DNA from: Didymodactylos carnosus
Lineage: Eukaryota > Rotifera > Eurotatoria > Philodinida > Philodinidae
Length of the DNA: 48,884 nucleotides
Direction: 5' to 3'
Assembly: GCA_905250885.1 (NCBI GenBank)
Contig: CAJNOQ010000498.1
Span: forward strand, 1-48,884
Positions 11,371 to 22,670 of the stretch are shown piece by piece; the stretch's first letter is position 1, and the number at the start of each line of letters is the position of its first letter. Position numbers and translations under genes: made by a program. The notes beneath the pieces were generated by a model. The model was not told the origin of the DNA and ran no database searches. It saw only the letters and a list, made by a program, of their open reading frames with translations.

Positions 11371-13386
11371 CTTCCCCCATAAAGCGTTGTTGAATCATTT
11401 ACGTTAGGACTTGGCGATAGTCGCTGTTTAAACTGTTGCGGATGGTGATGTAAAATATGCGGTTGCTGTGAGTGATGATGAGCACGTGCGTGAAAATTAT
11501 TCATACTCATATGATCGAGTAACGGTGATGTTTCAGTCTCCTCTGATCGTCCGTTCACTGTTCTTCCCTCTTGAAATCCAAACATATCTGTTGTTGTTTG
11601 TTCATCATTCCCATTTTTCTGACCACCAATTGGTGGTGTAACACGTTTTTCTTTTTGTCGTCGATTACAAAACCAAACACGTACAACTTCTTTTTCCAAA
11701 CCCAGTTGATCGGCCAATGAGACAATGTCTTGTGCAGCGGGTTTTGGATTTCGAGAAAAGTTAATTTCTAATGCTTGTTTAATTGATACTTCGATCGATG
11801 TACGCTTTTTTCGTTTACGTCCACTAGCCGCGATTTTTTCCATCGAATTTGACGTACCCGTTTGGGATTCAGAATCTTCGAGCCATTTTTGAAGTAATGG
11901 TTTCAATTTACACATATTTTTGAAACTTAATTGGAGGGCTTCAAAACGACAAATGGTAGTTTGACTGAAGACGTTACCATATAGATTGCCTAAAATACAG
12001 CAGAATTATTTTTAACTCTTCCCTGCGTTTTCAAAAACTAATGTAGACGTAGAAATTGAAAGTAAAATGTGTATGGAAGTCTGAATACAACTGATGTATA
12101 TAAAAGACATCTTTTTAAAAAATTATAGTTAGTTTTTGATGAAATTTTCCGCCTTCTTCATACGTTATTCTTACCAAGAGCTAGACCCACATCCGCTTGT
12201 GTATAACCCAGTTTGATTCGTCGTTGTTTGAATTGTTTAGCAAAACGGTCTAAATCATTATTATCAATTAGTTCTTCTTCGCTCTGACATTCATCATCTC
12301 GACTACCACCACTGCCACTCATGATACCCGAAACCAAAGAATCATTGGGATTTATATACTGTTGACCACCTGGATGTGATTGTTGTTGTTGTTGGAGTTG
12401 ATGTATATGAGATGGATGTTGATGATGATGTGCCATGGCAACATGAAAATATGGATGATTAAAACTGTTGTTGGTCGGTAGTGGCCATGGTGGAAGAAAA
12501 CCATTTTGAGGTTGTGGTGGTAAATTGCGGATGTATCTAGAAAAAGAGAACAGTCAAAAATACGAGCTAAAAGTCTCAAAAATGGTCAGTACTTTGAGTA
12601 TAATCTCAAATAAAATTAAAATCTGATTAACATCTATTACATGGCAAAAGTTGGCTATAGTACAAACGATTGAATTCTTCAATTTGTTGAATTTTTAACT
12701 CAAAAAGTTTCTACAGAGATAAATGAAAAATATTTTTGCAATCTCTGAACATTTTTTTCCTTTCAAAAAAACTGATTTTGCTCAAGAACCGAATAAGTTC
12801 TTGTCAGTTTAGACGAACTCAAGTATAATTTAAATCTTTTTTATCTAAGCGGCAAACCTAAACTATATTCGGTAAAAAAGTCTCATATTTTTATCTGTAT
12901 AAGAAGCCATGCAGTCTATATAACCAGGTAAACAGTTGATCAATCACTTTTAATAGCCTACCCATTTTGTGTGGGAGTTCCATCTTTATTTTTATTCTGC
13001 ATAATGACACCCGATTGTTGTTGCTGATATTGCCATGTTGGTGATTGTGGAGGACTCGGTGTATTACTCGCGCCTGGTGTCGGCGTTTTATTTGTAGATG
13101 GTAAAGGTGGACTATTTGAATCTTGAATTAGGTACGATTGTTGATGATGAGGATGGTGATTCCATTTAATTTCATTTGAAGTACTGTATAGTTCTTTTGA
13201 CGTAGATGAGCCATAGAAATGATAGGGTGGTGTTGTATCGTAGACTGTGGCAGGAGAAACACCTGTTTGCGCAACAATAGCCGCATTTTGAATTGTTAAA
13301 ACCGATTGTGGGCTCAAGGGATGTAAATGATGATGATGATGATGATGATGAAGAGAATATTGATTCGTTGATGTTATTGTAGCCAT
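11367..13386 (-). CDS. POU3F: Class III POU-homeodomain transcription factor (Brn/Drifter/CEH-6 type)
   Basis: A sequence-specific nuclear DNA-binding protein. Three coding exons join in phase: 13386-12962, 12536-12175 and 11989-11367, giving 469 residues. The N-terminus is His/Gln/Pro-rich low-complexity sequence (His run near residue 13). The POU-specific domain is at about 231-305, with [18 protein letters not shown] and [17 protein letters not shown]. After a short linker comes the homeodomain, about 319-378, starting GRKRKKRTS and containing the recognition helix [14 protein letters not shown]. The linker and [12 protein letters not shown] place it in POU class III, whose members act in nervous and excretory development. 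One intron cuts the POU-specific domain after ALG, whereas vertebrate class III genes are intronless. The start is the first Met after a splice acceptor 18 bases upstream. The family call is secure; the exact orthologue within class III is not resolved. Confidence 0.96.
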
Positions 13387-13404
13387 GATAAGGAATTTAA
13401 ATTA

Positions 13405-13492
13405 CTAGAAAAAAGAAGAAAATATAGGACGTGATATGTTTTTAAAATTTTAAAGAAAGAATTAGATAAATAGACTCAAATAATTCCCTTAC
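13405..13492 (-). other. POU3F: Probable 5'UTR intron of POU3
   Basis: A strong donor, CAGAG|GTAAGG, at 13493/13492 and a strong acceptor, TTTTTTCTAG, ending at 13405 bound an 88-bp AT-rich stretch just upstream of the start codon. Intron length and signals match those inside the coding region. It implies a non-coding leader exon ending at 13493, with the promoter further right. Confidence 0.6.
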
Positions 13493-13493
13493 C

Positions 13494-16300
13494 TCTGTTA
13501 GGTGAGGTAACATTATACGTCAGATTAACGCGGTATACGGAACTATTATGATTATGGTAAGGGGAATGAAAAAATGTCTAACCAAGGAAGAATACAGTCA
13601 GAATGCAACGTAATTGCTAACTCTTTCTAATAAGAGCATGAAGTTACCCTTAGAATTTCAAGGTAGCATTTAATGAGCGTCGTCCACAATGCCATAGGCG
13701 TAATTCTAACCAAAAGTGTTGCCATCAACGGATGAGGATAAATCTCATAAAAAAATCTGAAAGGTGGAACATCGCTGACTCTAACATCGATCTATTCTCA
13801 AGAAGAAAATGTAGGATCTTTGGGTTCAAACTGAAAATTCAAGAGTAAAAAGAATCGCTACTGTAAGACTATTTAACCTGCAACATTGAATAATAGCTTT
13901 GTAAAAAATTAACGAATTACTATCTTCATTAATATTTTTCTTACTCCAATATAAATTTTTTGTTCATATAACTACTATCTTCTGACTTTTTTGCTTAAAT
14001 TATTAGCTAAAGATTTACTTTCCTTTATCAGCATCTCTCGTTGATGTCATCTATGCAACTATTGTCCTTATTTTAACGCTTTGAAACTTGAATCTTTGGG
14101 CGCATTAAGTGACTCCCCCACAAACCTCATATTGAGCAGAAAATTGCCGTGTATTCAAAGTTTTTCTTTGCAACATTTTTTTGACAGTCACTTCGTACAA
14201 TAATCAACTAGTAGTATTATCAATGCTTGGATACTACTAAGTGATGTATTAAACAAATCAGGTGTTCTTCAATACACATAAACATAAATATTTATGTATG
14301 TGGGTTTTCTTTGCGATAATAATAATCAAATTAACGATTAGCATTCTTGGCTTTTATTTTTATACTTACTTAAGCGTTTTTCATAGAAATCATTATCATA
14401 AATTGTTATTATGTCCAAAAAAAATCTAATTTTCAAATCAGCAAGCACAACAACAGATAAAGGAAACGCAAACTCATTATTAATGCAAAAAGAGTTAAAG
14501 TTAGTATGTGGAAAAAAAATAATTAAATTTCAATTACGTATATTTTGCTTCTTTTTCTTTCTTCTCTCTTTCTCAGAAAAAAGAAAAGAAGAAAAATTTG
14601 AATATATATCGATCCGCAGCTTTTTTACGCTTTCTTTCTCAAAATGCAAACGATGAAATTTCTCACATGATGCATTTTGTTCTTTCACCAATCGGCAAAT
14701 CACTGCTCATCATCAACAACTACTAATTTTTCTTGCGCGTGTGTAGATACATCAAAAAGAGTAAGGGAAAGATATAGAACAAATCAGTGCGTATAAAGAA
14801 GAACGCAAAACAAGTGTAATAACTTAGATTGGCTAATTTTTTTTTTCTTCATCGTTGAATAAAAACGGATTGGTTAGTGACCTTTGAAGAGAAAAGAAGA
14901 AAAAAAAAAACGATTTTATTTTTTGTTGTTCTTCAAATGAAGATAAATCAATCGTCTGACATGAAGAGACAACAATATTTGCATTTTTTTGAAGTCAAGA
15001 AGAAACTATCATAGTATACATGGATAATGATGAAATTTTTTTTCCTATCTTTCATATGAGTTATAGGAAAACAAACGGAGAAAAACGCTAATTTAAACCC
15101 AATGGGTAGAAGATTTATCTCCGTCATGATGAAACAAGAACGACTTAATATAAGTTCTCCAGAACTAGTATAAATTTTTTCAGTGTACAAAGTATTTTAG
15201 CTTTCATGAACTTCTTTTCTTAATTTAGAGAGACGCGAAAAAAAAAATTTAGAGTTGAAGTCAAAAAATGTTTTTTTCGATGAAAACTAATTTTTAATTG
15301 TTTAACTTTACCATATCTATAAATTATCGTCAAATTTAACACTACTCGCCCTCTGTCAAACGACAATCTTCTAAATGATCCATATACAAGGCATTTCCGT
15401 TTAGTCGATAATATTGAATCATAACGTCATTGTCGACTAGTATAGTGATTATTAATACATTATTCATGTGTACTATTTTCTATTATAGATGACAATCGTT
15501 TGAACAGATGTTCTTATCGGTTGGTTGTCTGACTAACGGATGAGTCTTAATTATAGATGGATAAAGAAATTAAATTATATATTAGTTACTATTACTAATG
15601 AAACAAGTTGTTTTAAGGTCATAATTAGTCTTATATTGCGTATGCAGTGGAAAAGAAAAAAAAAACTAGGCTAATCGTCTAATCGAGTTGAATTAATTGA
15701 ATAAAAATATTCTTTAGCATGCTAATCATTCATCACAAGGGAGAATGTTAGAAAAGGAAATGAAAGATTGACAAACACAGTATGAATTGTTGTTATTCGA
15801 AAACCATATCATTTTTACATCTCTGTATGTAAGACACGCAATTTAAAGCAATAGAAACAGTTTAATCAAGTTGATTTTATTCAGAGAAGGTTATAGGAAC
15901 ATCATGCCAGTTCTGTTTTGCATATTGTCTTATCAAAATCATGGATTTGAACAATTATACAGTTTCAATAACAATACCATGAAAATTTTTTAAAATATTA
16001 AAGGTAAAATAGATCGAACATAGAAACTACTTTTGACTGGATATTTGTATATAACAAGTTATGAATATCTCTTTTCGTCATGAGTTATCTGGTGTTTTCA
16101 GCCCACAAATTGTATTACTCCATTTGAAAATCAATCGACGAAAGAAGAAAGGAATGGCACAGTTCACATTATATCATTTCTATTAGTATTATTTTAAAGA
16201 AAAATCGCGTCCTGATATAATCAGTTGGGAAGTTGTGATGTGTATCTCCTATTAGAACCCAACCTCTTGTTCGAGGTGTATTTCAAGTACTCGAAAATGC
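13494..16300. other. AT-rich upstream region of POU3
   Basis: Presumably contains the leader exon and promoter of the POU3 gene, but no core promoter could be pinned down by eye. Several small open frames are A/T-run artefacts. No other gene is supported. Confidence 0.4.
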
Positions 16301-16305
16301 ACTTT

Positions 16306-16785
16306 CGATGGGTCCTCGTCGAAGGCTCAACTCCTTGAAAAAGGAGACTTGGGATCCTCGATATAAGCGTTCGTGGGGTTATCAGTTTCGAGCCCACGGT
16401 TTCAAATAGGTAGCGAGCCCTCGAGAAAACTTTCGAACCGTCGAGCAGAGATGTTCGGAACTCAAGTAGACGAAAAGACTTCGTTTTTAGTTACTCTAAC
16501 TCAAATGGTGGCTACTGTTCTCAAGTTATCACTTTTTTGTAACTGTCCAGGGCCTATGTTGCTAAATAAATTTGATATGATTTGATTTGAGCCCTCGTCG
16601 CATCCTCGGGTAATGAGGGCTCGGAAGTCTCGAGCATCTCTGTTCGACTGTTCGGATTTTTTCTATAGGCTCGCTACCTATGTGAAATCCGAAGACTCGG
16701 AACCGATAACCTCTTGAACACTTCTTTCGAGAATGTGAAATCTCATTTTCCGAGGAGGAGGAGAGTCCAGGACCCATTTTCGGGT
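16306..16785. mobile_element. TCGAG-rich foldback element
   Basis: The left arm, about 16306-16480, matches the inverse of about 16600-16785. Shared blocks include AATAGGTAGCGAGCC and GGTTATC near the outer half, and CAGAGATG near the inner half. The arms are clearly less AT-rich than their surroundings and full of CTCGA/TCGAG words. Two short open frames on opposite strands (16373 and 16777) read through these arms and are not genes. Probably a non-autonomous DNA transposon with diverged arms. Confidence 0.7.
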
Positions 16786-19085
16786 AGTCGTCGTAGTCCT
16801 CGAAAGACTTTTCTCTGCATGGGAAGGAAGCAATGTAAGTTTAAGATTTAAAACAGTTATGTTTCAGTTGCTTTTTACGCTTATTCGTACGGAGGGACAG
16901 CTTTCGGGGAGAGTAGATACGTATTGTACTGTAAGTCATACTCGGCTAGAGTGGCGATTTCTTCGCGGATAGATTTTGTTTGATTCCCATATTAATCAAA
17001 ATAGGCGGTTATTAACATGCTGTATATGACATGCTATACGTCGAAATTTTATTTAGCTTTAGACGCTAACAAACTTTTTCAAAAACAGAAAATATCGTCT
17101 CTTTTTGCACTTTTTATAGATGTAATCAGACTTTTTGTGTTCCTGTGTGATGAATATTTTTTTCTCTGCTTACAACAATAAATCAGTGAAAATTTGGACT
17201 GATAACATTTTGAAGTATTTCGAGAGAAACTAATCTTGCTTCCCTAGCAAAAATTAATTTGTTTTTGAAAAGTGAACATTTTCCATATATCATGTCTATC
17301 TTCTTTTTTTTTTTCTTTTAAATAGTGAGGATACAAAGACTATCTGTTTTGAATAATTATGACAAATTATAAAGCGCATGAAATGAAAAATTTTTTCGCA
17401 GGTGAATATGTACATGTTTCTCTTTTTTTAAAATTGACACGTCTATGTTCGATTTATTTTACTTAGATTGACATTTTTAACACCTATATTTTAGAAGGTT
17501 TCATTTCTCTCTTTTTCTCGCTCGATGAAAAAATATCGTGTAATGCACCTTTGACACAGTTCGATTCTATGCTGTTGTTGTTATTGTTGTTGTTTGATTC
17601 TTTCTAACACATTTGCTAGAGTGTTGAAGAGCAATGACTATCATAAGTTTTTTTTTTGTTTTTTCATCAATAGCACGTACACGTGCATCTTCAAACTTGT
17701 GTAAAAAAACCAATTATTTTCAACTAATACATCTATGTGAATTTCATATGCAGACACTTTTTTTTTGCTCTTATAAAATCAGTAACATCTCAGCTGATGA
17801 TAGCAAAAAAAAAAAAGTTATTGATTTTTAAAGTTAAAAAGATCAACTGATTAAGGGAAAAAAAAAGCTCTTCATGGAAATAGAAATGAATGATAGATGA
17901 TGAATAATTAAAAAACTGATGTTTATTTGAATAAAACGAGAGAACGAAGAGGTGTATTTCGATGACAATCACTTGTTGATTACCGCCTTTAAACAAACAT
18001 AAACGAAAGAAGAATACTTTCAAAATATAATATTGACAAAGCGTGCCTTCATACCACAAGGGAATCACAATTGTTGCCTACATATTGTTGAGATTCAACT
18101 CATAGAAAGAGAGAGAGAACAAAACTAATAATTCACAATTGTTTCAAATAAGAATGTATACATATACATCTCCATAATTTACATAAAAAACTCGTCACCA
18201 ACCAGTATAGAGAAAGAATAATTATATTTTCTTTAGCAACTTAAAACAATATAAAAAATTTTTTTGAGATAGAATAAAAACAGAAAAAAAATTTTAAATT
18301 TTCATCCTATTGAAATGACTATAAATCAATTGTACTCATTTTAGAATTTTATACTACACAAAAATAAGAGGTGTTGGCAAGTACTAAAAAATTAAAACTA
18401 TGATTTACTAAATCGATTATTGAATAAAATATAAAATTGATAGTTTTTGCATTTTAACGTACACGCAATTGTTATCAAAAAATCAATAATTTTAGAAAAT
18501 GAGAATGTCAAATTCAAACACCTGAGAAGTAGAAAATTGAATAGTGAATCAATCGTCTTAAAGACGAGAGATTGGACTGCTAAATTCAATTGACAAGTTT
18601 TTCAATTGAGTGTGTAGACTATAACTAACTTAGATAAAAGTTTACTTACTCGTTCAAATATTTTTTTCACTTTCACGTGTATACATCATAAGTTTGAGAT
18701 TATTTTCTCACAATTAGATGAGGGTAAATAAAACCTACATGGTAGATAAATGTACGTAAAGTATATATAGTGACTTTCTATTCTTCTTCTCCAGTACTCA
18801 GTAAATAATCGATGAAATTGTATCAAATACATCCTGTTAGACTCTGTCAAATATATAATTTTTTAATCAAATAACACAAACGACGTAATATGTGTGTGTG
18901 AGAGAAGAGAGAGAGAGAGAGAATGAGACAACGTCTAACAAATTTCTTGAAATTATGAAAATTTAAAATTTTTTAATATAATAAAAAAAGAATTATTCAT
19001 TCACTTCCTTTTGTTTAAGATCATAAAAATTTATTTCACGATGAAAAATCTCTTATTATTGCCCAAATAAAACTGAGTAAGCGAG
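16786..19085. other. AT-rich stretch upstream of POU3
   Basis: Contains A/T runs and a TG-GA microsatellite at about 18890-18921. No supported gene. Confidence 0.5.
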
Positions 19086-19089
19086 AAAA

Positions 19090-19315
19090 TCTAGCTGCAA
19101 AAATAGCTGCAGCGCCCACTTACAGCTAGATTAACTAGATTAAATGGTACATTTATCTAGCTACATGCTGATGGAAATCGTGTACTAGCTGAAACGGCCG
19201 CTGCACTGGCCAATTAATGGCGCAATGAATTGCCCGATTAATCGATGGCAACTAGTTGTACCCAGTTGAAGCTAGATAAATGTACCTTTTAATCTAGATG
19301 CAGCGCCCGCTTCAT
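19090..19315. mobile_element. Small composite repeat with inverted and direct parts
   Basis: The block GGTACATTTATCTAGCT with an adjoining AGATTAAA occurs at about 19135-19172 and inverted at about 19272-19302. The word GCAGCGCCC followed by a purine-CTT occurs near both ends in direct orientation (about 19109 and 19301). The centre is richer in GC (GGCCGCTGCACTGGCC). It looks like a small insertion, with no recognised superfamily. Confidence 0.55.
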
Positions 19316-20230
19316 GATTCTTTTTCGTGCTTGGGTGAACTTAAAAATGGAAGTAATTATATAGTGATGATGATGTTTCTTCTATAAATTTACTTCTTTA
19401 ATCGTTATTGTGACCATAAAATTTAATATTCATATCATTCAATAACAATATTATAATAAAAAAAGAAAAAGTTCTTTTATTCTGTACAATTTTAATTGTA
19501 TGTTTGATCTTATTCTATTTTAAAAACGATTTAGTGAAATTTTTCAAGACATCAAAGAGAGAGAGATCATATTTCTCTGTTGTTGTTGATGTTTACATGG
19601 TTATTATTTTTAATGTTAATTTTATCAATAGCATACGAAAAATGTTTTATTATTCTTTTATTTTTCTTCTTTCTTTCTGAAAATAGTTCATCGTTTGTAA
19701 TAGTATAAATGTAGATAAATGTACTTAAATCAAATCAAACACACTTTCTGACATTTCTATCATCAATATGAAGAGAGAAAATCTGATTTAGTGAAAAAAT
19801 GAGTTTTATCAGAATAAAATACCTAAAAAAAAACCATAAGACTTTTTAACTGAAGAAGAATAAAAATGGATCTACTTTTTAGGTATAAGAAGAAAGTATT
19901 TATAGCAGAACAAAAAAATAATGCCTTAGCACTACTGCGAAAATCACTATGTTGGTGAAAGAACAGTTTATCCGTAATTAGCTAGAACAGTTTTCTGAAA
20001 TGATCGAGAAGAGAAAGAAAACTATTGTTAATTAAGTACATATAACTTGCTGCAGCATTCTGAAAACTAGCCCTCTGTTTTTAACTGCCATTGGTGGTTA
20101 GTTAAGAGATGAATATTCATCTTTAAAGATTATCAGCTGCTGAAGAGGTATCGGACGACTAGAAACTAACAAATCTCAATTGTCAGCACACAACATTAAC
20201 AAAGGGAACAGAAAAGTGAGATACATACCA

Positions 20231-20520
20231 AAAAATTGAAAAAGTTTAAAAACGTCTTTGGTCATAATCGATTGCATATTCGTCTTCTCCATAGTTGATT
20301 ACCTTGGATGGCAGTACTTCAGAAAAAAAATGACTCATGATTTTGCTCAAAATTTCGAAAAATTTCGAAATATTCGAAAAAGTCACTACATGGGATCAGA
20401 GGTCAAACGATGTCGAAAAGTATCGTGATCCGACAGTTATCGTGTACAAGATAATCAACTATGGAGAAGACGAATCTGCAATCGGTTTTGACCAAAGATG
20501 TTTTTAAAATTTTTCAATTT
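20231..20520. mobile_element. Foldback element, ~72-bp arms
   Basis: The left arm 20231-20303 matches the inverse of 20449-20520 with few mismatches, for example the shared block CGTCTTCTCCATAGTTGATT. The spacer is about 145 bp and non-coding, with repeated TTCGAAA words. No target duplication was identified. Confidence 0.72.
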
Positions 20521-22487
20521 AGTGATATTTTTTTCCAGTATCCTTCTGATATATACTGACTAAAATGTCTAATATCGACTTTTCTCACATCTTTTTGCCA
20601 TGTCTTTTTCAAAACAAATCGCTAGTATCCTACACAATCATTTTTCTCTATCATTTCCAAAAACTAGGATACAAAATAATTAAATAATTCTGTAAAAATT
20701 GTATTTTATGATGCTATTCTATCGAAATAAAGGAGAAAATGGTCACCACGTATACATTAAAATTGTATATAAAAAATGGTTCTGTTCTTCTTGTTGTTGT
20801 TGTTGTCATCAATATTTCTAGTTGTCACTAGTTTATAACAGCATTTATCGTTGACACACTGTGCTGACAAAGATCAAGTGATTGTGATATGTTTACATAA
20901 GTCATCGCATCAATAAACAACATGTTTTGTGTTTGTGTATTCATTGAAGTAAAAACAATTTTCTCTCTCGCTTTTTTTATGTGTCGGCATTTATCCAATA
21001 ACGATAATTTCATTTCGTGCTTCATTCAATATCCTACTATTGATCATTATTATTATTATTTAAAGAAGAGAAAATCAGACATTCGTCGAGATTTTATTAA
21101 AAAAAAAAAGAAATTTCAATTTTCAAGTGTGTTAAATCAACTGTAGAAAGTAGAAACAGATTGCGTATAAAAGACATTCTCTTCCTGCGTTAGTAATATA
21201 TATATATATATATATATATCATACGCAGAACATTTTCAAAGGAAAAGATGGCAGCTGTTCATTTATTTTATTCTTATTATGCTGATTTTACATTTATATA
21301 TATTAAAGGTCGCTAAAGGTAATTTGACTTCACCAAATCACAATCTGTTTAAATTATGGATTCAAAAATAATAATTATTTGAAATCTATGTTAATGAATG
21401 GAGGGTTTAAATTTAGCTCTGTGTATTCGAAAAGTAATAGAAGTACCGATTTTTCTCTTAACTGTATCATGCAAAAAATCGTGTTTACTATGAGAAAAAT
21501 ACCGATTTTAATTTTGATAAATACTCTTTTATTTTTGTCCTATATATAAATAGCTTAAAAATATCACTATTTCACTTATATTTTCAAAATTTTTGAATTA
21601 CAGTAACTTTTTGCTTACATTTTTACAATATATACAACTAGAATTTAGTTCTAATCTATAAAGTTCACAAGGATTCATACTTATCAATCACTTTTCAATA
21701 TATCCGTTTTAGAATATGGCTCACTAACAATGAACATCATCGTCTAATTAGTATAGTGTAGAAAAATTCTATTTTTTTTTGTCTATAATTCATTTTTTTA
21801 ACCTTTCTCTCTCTCTAGTTTCTTTTATCAAACATTCAAAGTGTACTTATTCTATTTATATTTTGTTTGCTTGTCATCTTTTGTTAAAATATTGAAATCT
21901 GATCAAGTCTTAATGTCGGTCATCATCTTCTTCTTTTTCCTATGTATACACAATTTTGCATAATAAATATACCACAAAAGCTGAATAGTACATAAAAATA
22001 TTTTAACTGACTTTTTTTTTCTTTTCTTTTAAAACATTTTATATTTTATATAGCTGAATCTTTTTTTTTACTATATGAATACAATCATTCGACTAATCAT
22101 ACAAAAGAGAACTAACGACGCATTAGTCGTATGAAAATTTTACTGCGAGTTTTACATTATATAATTCTTAATTAATCCATATTATAGTCAAGGTGGTACT
22201 ATGTACAAGGACACCCCGATACCTCGGGGCAGAGGAGGGGGAGAATCAATTTCGGAGTCAGTTTTTATGCTTTTAAAAATTGGAGTAAAACTAAAGCAAT
22301 TGATGAATTTCCTTCTGTCTAACTCTATTTACTTCAACACAAAAGTCTTATGATATAAAAACACCTTATAGTATAAAAAGACATTTACTGAAGCTATGAT
22401 ACACTCTATTCGGCTTATCTTATCTTATTGATGTACATGACAGAAATTTGATGTTCTATCAAACATAGAAAAAGAAAAAACAAATGT
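20521..22487. other. AT-rich stretch with an (AT)12 microsatellite
   Basis: A pure AT repeat lies at 21196-21219. Nothing else beyond A/T-rich sequence was recognised. Confidence 0.55.
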
Positions 22488-22670
22488 TTTACTCTAAAAA
22501 TGGAAATCTATGTCTTATTCTGAAAATAGAAGTAAATATCTTACTTTTGAAAAGAGAGTAAATTCCTAAATATGAAACTGCTTTTACTCTCAAAATGGGA
22601 ATAAATATTTTACTCTAAAATTGAGAGTAAACGCCTTACTCTGAAAATGGGAATAAGCGCTTCACTAAAA
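22488..22670. repeat. ~26-bp minisatellite, about six degenerate units
   Basis: Units resembling TTACTCTGAAAATGGGAATA plus a short AT-rich tail recur about every 26-27 bp across the interval, with one unit interrupted near 22565-22590. Several copies pair TTACTCT with AGAGTAA, so single units can fold back. Confidence 0.7.

Noticed and set aside
22201-22255. CCCCGATACCTCGGGG hairpin beside a G-rich run, considered as a TTAA-family end
   Set aside because: No TTAA edge and no inverted partner nearby.
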